From: Actinomortierella ambigua
Lineage: Eukaryota; Mortierellomycota; Mortierellomycetes; Mortierellales; Mortierellaceae
Reading direction: 5' to 3'
Assembly: GCA_016098155.1 (NCBI GenBank)
Contig: JAAAJB010000028.1
Span: 50,492-114,491 of the forward strand
DNA: 64,000 nucleotides
Shown here: positions 12,647 through 25,501 of the stretch, piece after piece
Position numbering within the stretch: the first letter of the stretch is position 1
Layout: each line of letters starts with the position of its first letter
The notes under the pieces: generated by a model
Seen by the model: only the letters and a program-made list of their open reading frames with translations
Told to the model about the DNA's origin: nothing
Databases searched by the model: none
Made by a program: the position numbers and the translations under genes

Positions 12647-13214
12647 TTTTTTTCTTTCTTGGAAAAAAAAAAAAAAGACAGACTGCCCAACAAAAAAGAA
12701 AAAACTCAACACTACAAAACCAACATCAGCAACAGCAACAACAATATCAACATCGTATCGGGGATTCGGGGTCATTAAGGACGACAGAATATGCTGTGAA
12801 AAAGTACATGGCACTGGTCGTCAACAAAAACAAAAGGGCGCAAGGTTGAGTCGTGGAGCAATCATCAATTCTGTTTATTTGAACGCTTTTTTTTTCTGTA
12901 ATTTTTTTTTTTCTGTATTGGCGGAGAAGGGGATAAATTTTACTTGTTTCAAAAAAGTTGTTAATTTATGAACAGCGGACGAGTAAATAGTTTCCAGTTG
13001 TGGTGCCTGTGTTTATTTTTCTCGCAACAAACCCACGCAATGAATGCACCCTCTACTTGGCAGCTCGACATGGCTAAAGAAGCGCCGAAGGCGGGTATAA
13101 CAGTATTTTGGGACCTTAAGTTTGGTGGAATAGGTTGGAATGCGTGGAGAAGAGAGAGAGAGAGAGAAGGACTTCTTGACTTCTGGTATTTTTTTTTTTT
13201 TTTTTTTTTTTGCT
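12647..13214. other. Convergent intergenic region
   Basis: Lies between the 3' ends of the RRM gene (+) and the DUF202 gene (-). It contains CAA-rich stretches and long A/T homopolymers (for example T run 13190-13211), typical 3' UTR and terminator sequence. No gene supported. Confidence 0.4.
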
Positions 13215-14716
13215 CTAACGTTTTCTGTCAACAATGACAATGATGAAGCACGCTAGTAGGACACTGAGAACGGTAAGAGTGGCAAGGATGACACTTCCAC
13301 GGCTTGCCGGAAACTTGCCGTACGACATTACTGTCTGGCCGTGGAAATATCGAGACGTGCCGAGCCAGAGAAACAGAATGCCAAGACAGAGGAAGGCACC
13401 GCCGAGGGGGCGTCCTAAATGGGCGATCTGGAGAGAGTTGGAGGGGGGCGCACCAGGGCTCGGTAACTGCCCGGCCTGTAGACGGAAGAGTTGCGTAATG
13501 GCTATGTATAAGATGTGTCATTAACCTGGGGTTTGAGGGGAAGCAAACCAAACCAAAAGCGGGGAGGGGATTGGTTCTGTTTGTCATCTTCATCGCTCGA
13601 GGGGAGAGTAGTAGCAGTTACTTACCAACACCTACGGTGATGAGGGATAGGGATGTCCTCAACCATGCTAGAAATGTCCTCTCGTTGGCTGTTGAGATCC
13701 AGTTAGAAACGCTGTAACACACCTCTTCAGGAGGAGGGAACTTCTAACTGCACATCGCGTGACACAGTAGAAACACATGCAGTAAATGCAATGTGGATCA
13801 AAAAAAAAAACGTAACATTTTACTCACCCAGATGATCGCGCGCCACGGAGCCCTTGTTTTCGAGTGTGAGCGAGGGTGAATACTTGTCGTATAGGCGCGT
13901 TAAGAGATTGGTCAACTTGCGCATCCTTGTCGGTGGGCTAGTGTCGACCTCAAGCGAACGCCCACCAGGGCCAGTGGGAATCCGTGTCAGGGTAAAAGGT
14001 GGTTGTGGTTGTGATGGTTCTGATACTGGTGACGAGCCTAGCTGATGCGCATCAGGTTCCTTCTTCACTGATTTGCCTGCATATCCTACTGAATCCTCTG
14101 GGGTAGCCACGCCCCCTGGTTGTTGGTCTTGGCTCAAAGGCATTGAGCCGGACAAGATCATGGAAGGGACAAGGGGCTGGATCGTCATTGGGGGTGGCAT
14201 CGACAATGACGCCGCGTGGTATGGAGAGGTCTTGCTCAAGGTCCTCTTGTGCCCAAAAGGCGAGTTGATCACCTCCCCTTTCCAAGAGGACGGCGTCGAT
14301 ACACGCTGGGGCGATGACGGCTGCCGGGGAGAGGTGGGCACGGGGGTAGATGACCCAGACGCCATGGTAGTGCCTCTCTTGCGTATCAGCGACGACACTC
14401 TACTTAGACCAGAACTGAAGGTATGCAGGCCGAGTGGGAGGGATGGCGATTCCACTACAGTCGTGGCTCGTCGTGGTGCTCTTTGTTCTTCTCCTTCTGC
14501 GGCACCATGACTGTGAACGCCGCTGCCTGGGCTGGAGGGAGCGGAGTTGGTGCCATAGACTCGGGGGTACACCAACTCGACTCTAGTCTCGCTGAATGAT
14601 ACAGTGGGTCGGTGCCTCGGCGGCGCAGAATGGGTAATAGTTGGGGCAGGGGTAAGGGCCGGGGAAGCAGAGGGCAATGGAGTCTCCTCATCTGTGTTAT
14701 TGTTGCTGCTCGACAT
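13215..14716 (-). CDS. DUF202 (VTC1-type) membrane protein with disordered N-terminus
   Basis: Three-helix membrane protein of the DUF202 family, which includes the VTC1 subunit of the vacuolar polyphosphate polymerase. Exons on the minus strand are 14716-13828, 13688-13626 and 13501-13215, joining to 412 aa. The first intron needs the acceptor at 13689 (AACAG) with a CTAAC branch 13 nt upstream; this gives RDHL-ANERTFLAWLRTSL, the family signature, followed by VGVAITQLFRLQ. Helix 1 spans that segment, helix 2 is GGAFLCLGILFLWLGTS, and helix 3 fills the last 25 residues before DRKR. Residues 1-260 are Ser/Pro/Thr-rich and probably disordered. MSSSNN at 14716 is preferred over an upstream in-frame ATG at 14788. 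The start is 208 bp from the divergent polyQ gene. A role in vacuolar polyphosphate metabolism is possible, but other fungal DUF202 proteins are uncharacterised. Confidence 0.85.
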
Positions 14717-14924
14717 GATGCGGAATGGAATGAAAGCATGGTGGGTGAGCAGACCTGTCGGCCCTGCAGGCTGAGCTTTTTCGCTCAATGCGCTGCGAAG
14801 CCCTTAAGATTTATTTTCTTTTTGTTTTCACACATTCACCCACCGTTCTACGCCTTTTGTTCTCACAGCGCCACTCATTGTTCACGTCTTTGCGCCTTGT
14901 CACCCAGAGCATTCCCCCATTTGC
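14717..14924. promoter_or_regulatory. Short divergent promoter, DUF202 / polyQ gene
   Basis: Only 208 bp separates the two divergent ATGs, so the genes must share promoter DNA. The strand leading into the polyQ gene is T/C-rich (14800-14920). Confidence 0.55.
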
Positions 14925-16510
14925 ATGGCCGACCCGCAGACTTCTGAGAAGGGCCCCGAGATCGTGGTGGATGAGCGGCAATCAACATTGCAGGTTTTAG
15001 AAAGCGCCCATTCCTCGGAACCGGAAAACACGATCCTCAATTCTCAGAGTATGTGAATTATGGCAAGACGACCTTGGCCCCCATTGACGCGTCACTTGGT
15101 TGACGTTGGTAGAGCCCTCACTGCATGGATGTCAAATGACAACCGTCTGAGGAGAAAATGGTCTTGACCTATCGAATACTTTGTGTATACTAACGTCATG
15201 TTCCTTCTTCCTATTGTCTTCTTGTCACACATTGTAGGCGAGCACCAGGGGTCTGGAAACGGTTCCACACATCTGGACGCGACGCAGCTCAGTCCTGAAC
15301 CGTCAAAGCCTCAATCACCACAGGGCAAGGAAACGCTTCAGAGAAGATACATCGAATTACTGCAGTATCTACAGGAGCAGGGATTGCAGGACAGACTTCC
15401 GGAGCATCTGAGATCATTACCTCCATTAACTGACGTCGAAGCTCCGCAGCTCTCCTCCGATACGCCTGTCGACTCATCCCCATCTTTGGATAATGAACTT
15501 TGCACGACTGTGGCTATAAGGGGCAGCTCCGACCACCCTGCCGATCACTCAGATCTCTTGGTGGATGCTCTTGTAAAGCACGCACGAGACACAATGGCCC
15601 TGAGGAGGGCTAATCTATCGCTGGAGCAGGATCTCGAGATGATATCCAAGGAGTTGATGAGGGCTACCGAGGATGTTGGCAACTACTCCAAGAAGGAGGA
15701 GGAGTTGAAGGGAATGATCAAGAGCATGGCAGCCGCGCTGGCGAGCAATGACGTCGAGAAGACAAAGATGGCGATGAAGCTTGAAAACAGGAAGATTCTT
15801 TACGAGCAGGTTTCAGCCGCGTGCAGAAAAGTGTGCGATGAGAACGCGAGACTAGCGCACGAGATTATCTCACTTCGCCAAACGCAAGGGTGTGTTTTTT
15901 TTTTGTTGTCTTTGCACCTAATGCACCATTCTCTTGTGCTACCCATGTATGGCTCTTGACAACTCATCATCCTTATTTTGTTAATTTAGCAACCAAACGC
16001 GTACGACTCCCACAACATTCTTCTTACCAGCAACCCTACCTGAAACTGTGCCGGCTAGTTGGAGAAATGGGACAAATGCCCCACCAGCTTCCTCCAACAC
16101 TGATCGAGCTCAGGCATTTATTGCAAATAGTGGCGCACAAGGCATTGCAGATCTACCATCACATGCTCGTTCTGCAAGCAACGTTCTTGTCCCAGTGGTC
16201 CAACAGCAACAGCAAACACAACAACAACAACTGAGGATTCAGCTGGTGACCCCGCAACAATATCAACCGCACCTTCTGCCACGGCCACAGCCTCAACAAG
16301 CACAACTTCAAGCACAACTTCAAGCACAGCTCCAGCATGCACAGCTTCAACAAGCACACCAAAATGCACAGCTCGAACATGTACAATTTCAACAATTCCA
16401 ACAACATCGTGAAGCGCAGCTTCAACAACTTCAACAATATCAACAGCATCAACAACAATATATACATCAGCAGCATCAATTACTTTTACAGGAACAACAA
16501 AAAACACGGC

Positions 16511-16597
<87 letters not shown>

Positions 16598-19500
16598 AGC
16601 AACCTCAGCCACAGCCACAGCCACAGCCGCAGCCACAGCCGCAGCCACAACAGCAGCCACAACGCCAACGCCAACTACAGCCGCATCCACCACATATTGC
16701 CCAGTTAATTGCGCACACTCGACAACCCCCGCATGCGCAACAGCAACCACAACAGCAAAGCCATCCATCACAAGTAGCTGCCCCTCTCGTTTCACATCAA
16801 GGTGCCGTGCAACAACCAGCGGCAAGCTGGCAGGCTGGCACTGTAGCCCATGCAGTTTCGATGCCGAAAAGCCAACCTCCGACACTTGTTTCGACGGCTG
16901 GCGCTCAGCAGCAGTCGAAACTGTTGCCAATAGCGCCTGCTTCTCTTGCTTCAGTAGCTTACTCTTCAGCCTCGGGAATGCGACCCAATCAGCAGACAGC
17001 ACTGCCACAGCAAGCCCATTACCAGCAACAGCTTGACCCAGCATTGTTCAGGAATCAGCAGCAAGCGCTTCGACAGCAGGCCACAAGTCAGACATCGGCC
17101 AAGCTGGAACAGGAACGAAGACAGCAAGCTTTGCTCGCTGTAGCAGCGCAGCAACAGCAGGCGGCGATCCAAGGGTTCTTGGCAACCTCCTCATCTGGCA
17201 CTACATCTGGTCCTGACTGTCGATCAGTGGCATCTTTGTTGCCGCCAATTGTGACGGCTCAGCCGGTGACACATATTCCTTCAAGTGCGCAACCTCTGGT
17301 TCCTTCGATAAGCACCTCTTCCTCTTTCTCTCCTTCCTCCTCTCCCTCTTCGACCATGCCACCCCCGCTTGCTGCGAAGACAGCCTTAACCACAACCATG
17401 GCGTCACAGCCAGTGCAGGAAGGAACACGATCAACGCCTATTGTGACGGCTACTCCTGTCTCCAAAGATGAGGCACCGGGCGGTGCGCGCGAGTCCCCCA
17501 TCATTATCCCGGCTGCAATGCCATTGGCAGAGTCCAACGCATCAACTCGTCCGCCTACAAGTCCCCCCTCAGTCGTCTCGGTATCGTCGACCACCACCAC
17601 TACCACCACCACCATTACCACTACCACCGTTTCTAATGACGTTAACTCTGGCCCTCTCGGGGATCTGACGGAGACGCTTCAGGTGTGGAAAGGGAAGATT
17701 GATGCACGCAAGGCTGTGCGCGACGGCGACTCTGTCAAGGTGAAGGGATTCAAAGAAGCGCTTCATGAGCTCGACAAAGAGATCATCAGCCGTCGCATTT
17801 TGTGTTTGCGTGCCTTCGATCGTGGCGTTCTCTTGGACGAGAGGCTTGAGGCGGCCAGCACGATGGGTGGTCCAGACGCCGAGCAGGAAACAAGGAGGAC
17901 TCTAGAGGAACAACGTGGCATCCTGGAGGAAGCCGCCAAGATGGTCAAGGACATAAGCGCTATGGACACTAAGCGCTATGAAAAAAGCTTGGAGCTGGAC
18001 GATGCACTTGGTGTCAACAATACAAGACCCATTCTGACTGCGCCGGCATTGCCCAAAGTCATTGACCCTCGGAACCTCGCAGACTTTGTGCCTATTATAC
18101 ACTACGTTCGCGACATCGACATTTCCTACGATTCCGAGTTTCTTGGTGACGTCGCTCCACAAGGTAGTACGCCAATCCTTCCTACCGCCCCGCCCCAGCC
18201 ATCGGGGTCCTCAGTAGAGTCGAACGATGATCACCCGCGTGATCCCTCGGCAGACCACGTTCAGCAAGCAGATTCCAGGTTGAGAGCCGTGGCAAAGCAG
18301 GAAGCAATCCCCTCTTCAGGACCCGTAGCAACACCAGAAATTTTGGCAACGGCTACAGTCGCAGCTCAAGAAACGGCAAAGCCGGTACCGCAGGACAGGC
18401 CAACACCAATCTTGAATCAAGAGGTTGCCCCAGGATCGATGGGCGCACCGGTAGATTCTCAGCCGCCTGAGGCTTTGGGCACTAGCGACGGCTTGGAGCC
18501 AAATGGAGGACAGCCTTCGTCAGTGGACGATGTAGCCATGACATCAGACCCAGATGACGCAGAGACTCTTACTCAAGCGCGGCGTCTCAAACGGAGACGA
18601 ATAATCTCAGAAGGAGAGGAGGAGGAAGAGGAGGAACAGTTGACCAGAAGAAGGCCTCAAGGACCTCGAGATGACGGCGGGCCTCCTATCGAACCTGCAG
18701 CACAACAGCGCACTCTAGAACTGCCATCGTCAACTCCGTCACCTATTGCTGATAGCAACACTGCAGTATCAGGAGCTGGTCAAGCAATGGGTTCTAAAAA
18801 GGCGCCAGGTGTCACACCGACAGCCCTCACACCAGCGGGGCCTGTGACCAAGAAAAAATTCCCGTCATACGAAGCACCCCCACAGTGGAACAACCAACCG
18901 GCCTCGGAACAGGCGTCAGGAGCAACAGCGGCTCAGAACAACAATGCACCACAGGTGGGAGACACACACACTCTGGCATCGGCAGCTGACATCCCAACAA
19001 CCCGTTTCAAGAGACAACCTGGGCACTTCTATCTGGATTGTGTTTTGATCGACCGCACAAAACGCAGGACAACTCAGGAGGGTGCCACTGTGCAGGAAAC
19101 CGTCCCTTCCTCTTCTTCCTCGGAGAAGCTTCCTGTAGACTCGTCGAACAGGACCACCACCTCCTCAGATCCTCCTGTCGCCTCTCCCGGTAAGTCCTTG
19201 GCCCATGAACCATCTCCCGCACCGACATCTGCACCTACAGTAGCGGCATCAGCGCGACCACCTGCAGTGAAACCTCGCCCCACCAAACGGACTGCCGCGC
19301 AACCTCCGAGGCCCTTAGATGATTTCTTCTTTCGAAACACGTCGGGGATGAAACCTAGCAATATGTCTTCCTCGGCATCAACATCAACGGCCAAGGCAGC
19401 TGAGAGGCAGGTGGGTACATCGTCGTCGTCTCAGGTGCCATCGCTGGAGCGTGGTCGGTCGTCAGTAACGAAACAAGCCAAGGGATCGCGCATGTCTCTG

Positions 19501-21507
19501 CCACAGACAGCCACCCAATCAACACCATCTACCAACACCTCACGGCCACGGAAGGGAAGTTCCAAGGCGACTCAGGGGAGCAAACCGCGACTTCAAGATG
19601 ATTCAGAAGCCATCGCTACGGATGCAGATCAGCCCTCGCATCCACCAACCTCTAGCAGTCAACGGCGTACATCTACAGTTCCGCAAAGGGCTAGATCCCG
19701 CAGCGCCAACCCTAGTAGCGCGTCGACTGTTTATGCCCCAACGGGAGTAAACTCGTCAAGGGCGAATCCACCAACGTCGTCGTCGACATCCTCACGAACA
19801 ACTTCTCAAGAACGGGATCCCCTAAAGTCAATACAGCAGATCAAAGTCGAGGTGGATTTTTCCATGATATCAAGGGATCGGACGTCTCCTTCATCTGAAG
19901 CCGATGTTACTTCCACACGTGTCACCAACCGTTCGCGCTCCCGTTCACGCGCTCAGTCACCCTCACGCGCTCGTTCAACATCGCGTCCCCGCTCTCGCTC
20001 TCGTTCGCGAGTACGTGCGACAGCAGCCACGGAATCAGTTCCTAATGATGCTGTTATTGCACAAGGCAGTGTGCGACCATCTACCACGACAACACCAGCG
20101 CCTCTTCCGCCACCAGCATCCCTCAGACCTTTGCAACTTGACAGGAGATCCAACAGTCCAAGCATATCCATCGACTCTACAATGGCAACAGGGCGCGCTG
20201 TAAGAGTGCCAGCGATGAATACCGCCGTGCTCATCTCAGGATCATCACAGGCATCAACACCGACAACACCGATAACGGCAACCGCGTTCTCTCCTTCGAC
20301 CACGAGCGGGGCAGCGGCATCCGTGGGCGAGAGTGGCCGTATTGGTACGAATCGACCTATCACTGCGATGTTTCAAACACCGATTCCGGCACCGGCGTCG
20401 CTGACGGCAGTTCGCTACAAGCCCACCACTACGCCAACAACTGCTCAGCCATCGTCATCTTCGCCATCATCATCGTCACTACAACAATCACAACAGCAAC
20501 CATCTACCACCACTAGTGTCGCTGCGCCTGCGCCTTCACGACCCCCACTCATCCCGGTAGTAAGGCCACCCTCCCGACAATTGTCACGACCGCCATCTCC
20601 TGGAGAGGCACTTTCAAGAAGACGTGACGAAGGAGCAGGAAGAGGTGGCATCAATGGCAGAGATGGTAGTGGAGGTCGAGGTGGCGTGGTGGTAGAAGCA
20701 GGAAATCACGGAGCCAGCGCGACCGAAGATGCACTGAGAGTGCTCTTGCAGGGAATTTCGGCGACAGCAGAAGCCCAAAAGCAAACGCTGCAGGCGGACG
20801 AGGCGCAACGGCAGAAGGAGGCGGAGGAGAACTTTGGAAAGATGCGAGCGGATCAGGCAATACGCGACCGAGGCGTGGCTGCAGATCTGCAGGCGTCATT
20901 CAACCTGCCGGAGAAGAAGAAGAAGGGCAAGACCAAGAATGCCAACCCGCATGGCGCTGACATGCACTTGTCGATTGTCAAGGGCTGGTTTAAAGACCCT
21001 CAACCTTCGTCGTCGCCATCGGGTGCTGCCAGCTCGATGTTGGCACTGCCGGCTCCTTCTTCTTCGCCCACTTCCGCTACACACACTGCCGCCACCAGTG
21101 GCTGGCCTGAACCCAATAGCCCAACGAATGGATGGGACACCGGTCGCAACTCGGGCCATGATTGGAATGCAAACTGGGATCGTGGTTGGGGAGACCACAG
21201 CAATGGCGGTGGTGGTGGCAATAGTGGCGGTGGACGAGATCACGACAGGAACTGGGATTCTCGAAGTCGCGACCGTGGGCGTGACCATGACCGTGGACGT
21301 GGACGTGGTCATGACCGAGGTCGTGGCGGTGGGCGTGGTCGTGGTCGTGGCGGTGACCGAAGCTGGGACGATGGCCGAGGCCGAAGCGGAGGTCAGGATT
21401 GGGGTCGAAGAGGAGGAGGAGGAGGAGGGGGAGGAGGCTGGGGCAACTCATCTTCGTCTGGCCGACATCGCAATGCTACGCCACCGCCGCCTCGGCGCAG
21501 AGACTGA
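14925..21507 (+). CDS. Giant polyQ / RS / RGG protein of unknown function
   Basis: Not recognised as a known family. Exons 14925-15048, 15238-15889 and 15990-21507 join in frame to 2,097 aa; the last exon alone is 5.5 kb and fully open. In order: a charged coiled coil (about residues 160-257); Gln-rich sequence with an uninterrupted run of about 35 Gln followed by PQ repeats (430-490); a second helical charged block (about 815-980); an acidic Glu tract; Ser/Arg dipeptides (1570-1600) as in splicing factors; a conserved basic segment with FNLPEKKKKGKTKNA (about 1890-1930); and a C-terminal Asp-Arg-Gly/RGG region with GRGRG and Trp residues (1990-2090). The mix of coiled coil, prion-like Gln, RS and RGG suggests an RNP or condensate component, which is inference. 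Its 3' kilobase is copied three more times as decayed fragments in the GTPase array downstream. Confidence 0.82.
16505..16680 (+). repeat. CAA/CAG polyglutamine tract
   Basis: CAA triplets (about 16505-16543) pass into CAG triplets (about 16541-16587) and then mixed CAA/CAG and CCA/CAG repeats, coding for a long Gln run followed by Pro-Gln dipeptides. The switch of codon marks separate expansion events. Confidence 0.9.
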
Positions 21508-22081
21508 GAGACACGCCCTTCTCTCACCTTGCGATTTTCAGTCCAGAAAATAGCCGAATAGTTTGATTGTAACAATAATAGCTTGCGAGATCAACAACAT
21601 GCAAATGTTCGGAAGCATGTTGATACTCTTGCTATTCCTAAATTTATGACTTGGCCCACTCTCTGCTTCGAGAGAGATTCGTGAGTCTATCTGAAAGTGC
21701 ACACTTCCACGATGCCAGATTTGCTCTCAGGAAATGTTTTCGATGCGTTCACTATCGCTTAAACAAAAAATCTGGTTGGCACAGCAGAAGATGCAGCTTT
21801 GTTTGGATTTCTGTGAAAAAAAACTTCTTTGGTTCATGCGGCCAGTCAACGCTACGTTTCGCTCGCAGCCTCACGACCACTTTTGTAGCATCTCGCTCCC
21901 GTCCAATGCATGCATGAGCTATACTTCCTATGCCCCGGTCCGCCACCTCACGCTTTCAGTCGCCCTGGGAGTCGGTGCTGCTTTCAACAAAGATGCTTAT
22001 GTAGACTCCTCGGACATCAAATAGATATCAGATGTATGTAACACACTTTCATGGTGAAACTGGCCGTGTGAACAGAAGAAG

Positions 22082-22112
22082 ATATCATGCGTAAAACGGC
22101 AAACATAAATAT
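22082..22112 (+). promoter_or_regulatory. Class I promoter of GTPase A
   Basis: ATATCATGCG at 22082 followed by ATAAATAT at 22105-22112, about 100 bp before the leader ATG at 22214; the same pair recurs before other class I copies. Confidence 0.6.
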
Positions 22113-22213
22113 CCCCTCGTTGTTCTGCCTTCCTTCTAACATGCCTTGCCGGTGAGTACCATTTTCAATTTCACTTCGTTTTCACATCCCATCCACCAAC
22201 ATATCTCAGACCT

Positions 22214-23383
22214 ATGTCCTCGTAAGTGATCATTGTATTCGATTGGCAGCGTAAGAACAACTTCTCTCTCATGGTCCGCTTTTAACTCAACATTCTACCA
22301 AACACAACATAAAACCTCTATAGCAATCAACCGTCGGGCCTTCTCCCAGGATATGGTCGGATATCATACAATCCTCAGACGTGGGTGAAAGGTAAAACTG
22401 GCCTTGAGAACAGAAGGTGCGTCGGACAGATATCATGCGTAAAACAACGAACATATACTTCTCATTGTTATGCATTCCTTCTAACATGCATTCCATTTTC
22501 AACTCCCCTTCATTGCCATATCCCATTCGCCAACTTATATCAGACCAATATCCTTGTAAGTGATCATTACATTGGATTAGCAGCATAGAAACACTCTCTC
22601 TATCTTATGCTACGCTTCCAACTCAACATTCTACCAAACACAACATAAAACCCCCATATCAATCAACCGTCGGGCCCTCCCCCTGCATATAATAGGGCCG
22701 CCAGAGAGACCATCGCCATAATGTTCGTGGGTAATGAAGGCGTCGGCAAGAGTACACTTCTCAACAATCTCGGTGGAGATTTTCCCACTGGCATATCGTG
22801 GAGGGGGGGCATCACCAAGGTCGTTACTGAGCAAATGATCGATCTCAACGGTGAGAGAGTCATCTTGATCGATGTCCCTGGTGTGTTCGGGACAATGGAA
22901 GACGGGAAAGAGCACAACGTCAGAATGCTCAACCAGGCTCTGGGGAGAGGATACCGATACAACCTGACATTCGTGTTGAGAGCTAGCAGCCGCGGCTTCG
23001 AAGAGGCTGACTTGCTGATGATATCCAAGGTCAATGAGTGCGTCAAAGGAATAGTTGGCCTGGACGTCACATACAAAGTGATTATCAACCAGATCATGGA
23101 CGATAATTTATACAGAATGTACGATGAGACGGTGGTCAAGGACAACTTTCAGAGTCTATTTGAAGAATTGAATGAGGAAGGCTACCACTTTGATATCAAG
23201 TTCAAGTCGGTTCTCCTGCTGCGCTATGATGACGCTTTCGTACAGAGAAAGATTTCCGAGAGCCTGGTGAATTTTGTGTGTCGCTGGCAGCGTCAGGCTC
23301 CAGTTATCCTCGACGATGATATATCAAGGATCGGGATGACTCCATTGCAGCGACTGATGCTCAGGTGGGGGATCCAATTGTAA
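22214..23383 (+). CDS. Class I P-loop GTPase A (AIG1/GIMAP-like), single domain, no anchor
   Basis: Predicted GTP-binding protein of the septin/AIG1-like TRAFAC branch. The domain, open from ATG 22721 to 23383, shows G1 GNEGVGKST, G3 DVPGVF, and INQIMDD where G4 is expected (not canonical NKxD). The 5' end is unusual. A complete leader (ATG 22214, donor at 22222) is followed by a second, damaged leader near 22545 in which ATG has become ATA, and the usual acceptor near 22650 reads TATC rather than TAG. Splicing from 22221 to an AG at 22703-22704 would keep frame and give Met-Ser-Ser-Glu-Thr-Ile-Ala; otherwise translation must begin at 22721 (about 220 aa). The C-terminus ends RLMLRWGIQL without a membrane segment, unlike copies B, E, G and H. 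The domain is most like copy C (second half) and domain 1 of G. Whether it is expressed is unclear. Confidence 0.6.
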
Positions 23384-24348
23384 CTGTGGCGTGACAGTTG
23401 CCTGGCCCCTGCTCCAATCTTGTTCGCTTGAATTGATATGCTCTGTCCTTCCACACCACTATAACCACTGGCACCTAGAGTAGAGCGTACAGAAATCTTT
23501 CATCATCACTCCCTGTAGAGTTGGAGAATGAGCGCGATCGTTGCTTCAAAATATTTATTCCATCTAGATTGTAACCATCGTCCCCCCTTTGGCCATGAGA
23601 GGAGAAATGAAAATCGCTTCCTTCCACATCTTTGCTGTCCCTAGATGATGAGAAGAAGAAGAGGACCATGTACACATCTATCCAACGATGTAGAGGAGAT
23701 GATGGCATTTTGCTCTTAATTTCGTTCATTGGCCCATGTGGCATTTGTGGTAGTAGTATGGCTTCTGTTCCCTTCACACCTTGACTTTGCCCCGTCTATC
23801 GTGCTTTATCAGGTATTCAGATGTCTGTGGGAGAGGATAGCTCCAGCAAGAGAGATGCAACGGGAGTGCTCCTCGGAAACCATGTGTTGATGACAAATTG
23901 CCTCCCCATCTCCAAAGAAGTAACCAGTAAACACGATAGCAGCCAAGCTTTTTATTATTGTAAATAGAAACTCCAACGCGTTGACACAGGCAAAACTCTT
24001 GAAAAAAAAATAAACAAAAATCAGCTGGTTGGCATAGCAGAAGATGCAGCTCTGTTTGTATCTCTGTGAAAAAAAAAACTTCTTCAGCACATGCGGTCAA
24101 ACAACTCTGCGATTCTCTCCCAACCCCATGACCACTTGCATACTATCTCCTCTAGTCCAATGCAGACATGAAATTTGCTTCAGTCCGTCATCTCACGCTT
24201 TCAGCTGCATAGGGGTCGTTGCACAACGGTGCTACCTTCAACCAAGATGCTGTATGTATTATAGACTCCTCGGAATCAAGTAACTCTCAGATGTAGGTGT
24301 CATACTTTCATGATGAATCTGGCCGTGTGAACAGAAGATACATTCGAG
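23384..24348. other. Spacer between GTPases A and B
   Basis: Contains the class I 3' flank (about 23400-23470), then sequence resembling the region upstream of class II genes (about 23820-23890), then the class I upstream flank (from about 23960). A class II gene appears to have been deleted here. Confidence 0.5.
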
Positions 24349-24379
24349 ATATCGTGCGTAGAACAGCGAACATAAATAT
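24349..24379 (+). promoter_or_regulatory. Class I promoter of GTPase B
   Basis: ATATCGTGCG (one change from the common ATATCATGCG) and ATAAATAT at 24372-24379, 102 bp before the ATG at 24481. Confidence 0.65.
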
Positions 24380-24480
24380 GTCCTCATTGTTCTGCCTTCC
24401 AACATGCCTTGACAGACAGCGCATACCATTTTCAATTCTTCCCCATTGTCACATCCAATCTACCAACATATCTCATACCA

Positions 24481-25501
24481 ATGTTGTCGTAAGTGATCAT
24501 TGCGTTGGATTAGCAGCGTAGAGCTTTTTTCACTCTCTTATGTTCCGCTTCTAACTCAATATTCTATCAAACGCAGCATATTTTCCCTTAGAAATCAAGC
24601 CTCAGACCCTCCCCCTGCATATAGTCGGGCCCCCAACGAGACCATCGCCATAATGTACATTGGCAATTCAGGCGCCGGCAAGAGTACTCTTCTCAACAAG
24701 CTTGGAGGTGATTTTGTCGCTGGTGTGTCATGGAGGAAGGGCGTTACCCAGAGCGTTTCTGAACAATGGGTCAATATTAAGGGCGAGAGTGTCCTCTTGA
24801 TTGATGTACCTGGTCTGTTCGAGCCAAAAGATGAAGATACAAAGAACAATGCAAGAATGCTCACCGAGGCTCTAAGGAGAGGATACCGATACAACCTGAC
24901 TTTCGTGTTGAAGGCTAGCAACCGCGGCTTCGAAGCGGCTGACTTGCTGATGATGTCCAAGGTCAATGAGTACGTCCGAGGATTAGATGGCTCGAAGGTC
25001 ACATACAAAATGATTATCAACCAGATCATGGATGATGCAGTCTACAACATGTACAATGAGACGGTGGTCAAGGACAACTTTAAGAGTCAGTTCGCTGAGT
25101 TGGAGAAGGAAGGATACCATTTCGATATCAAGATCAATTCAGTTCTTCTGCTACGCCATCATCAAGATTTCGTACGGAAGGGGACGTCCAAGGAACTGGA
25201 GGAATTTGAGTATAACTGGCGGCGGATGGCCTCAATTCAAGTCAAGGAGGACATATTTGCATCAATCAAGGAACTATCTACATTTGAGACAGTCTTGGGA
25301 ACCCTGTTTGCATTTACATATGCAGCTGTGTTAGGGGCTGGTACTGTAGTGGTCTCGCGCACACCTAGGGCGAGTCAAGGCGCCATATTGACTAGAGCAG
25401 CCATAGCATATGGAGGTGTGTCATTGGGAGCTAGCGCGATTGTCGTCGGTGGATACGGTGCATACGGTGCATTCTTGTTGTTCAAGAGGATACGCGAGTA
25501 G
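24481..25501 (+). CDS. Class I P-loop GTPase B (AIG1/GIMAP-like) with C-terminal hydrophobic segments
   Basis: Exon 1 is only 8 nt (24481-24488); intron 24489-24591 (GTAAGT...TTAG, CTAAC branch) restores frame to exon 2, 24592-25501, giving 305 aa. The N-terminus contains DPPPAYS, a PPxY motif of the kind bound by WW domains. G1 is GNSGAGKST, G3 DVPGLF, and INQIMDD occupies the G4 region. Two hydrophobic stretches end the protein: about residues 238-258 (TVLGTLFAFTYAAVLGAG) and 275-300 (YGGVSLGASAIVVGGYGAYG), followed by a basic FKRIRE end. This layout, a G domain with a C-terminal anchor, is like GIMAP proteins on endomembranes. Its domain groups with the last domains of copies E and G. Function is not known; membrane recruitment is inferred. 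Confidence 0.85.

Noticed and set aside
16118..17044. 308-codon minus-strand frame, Val/Ala-rich
   Set aside because: Antisense shadow of the polyQ region; repeats of CAA/CAG create open antisense frames.
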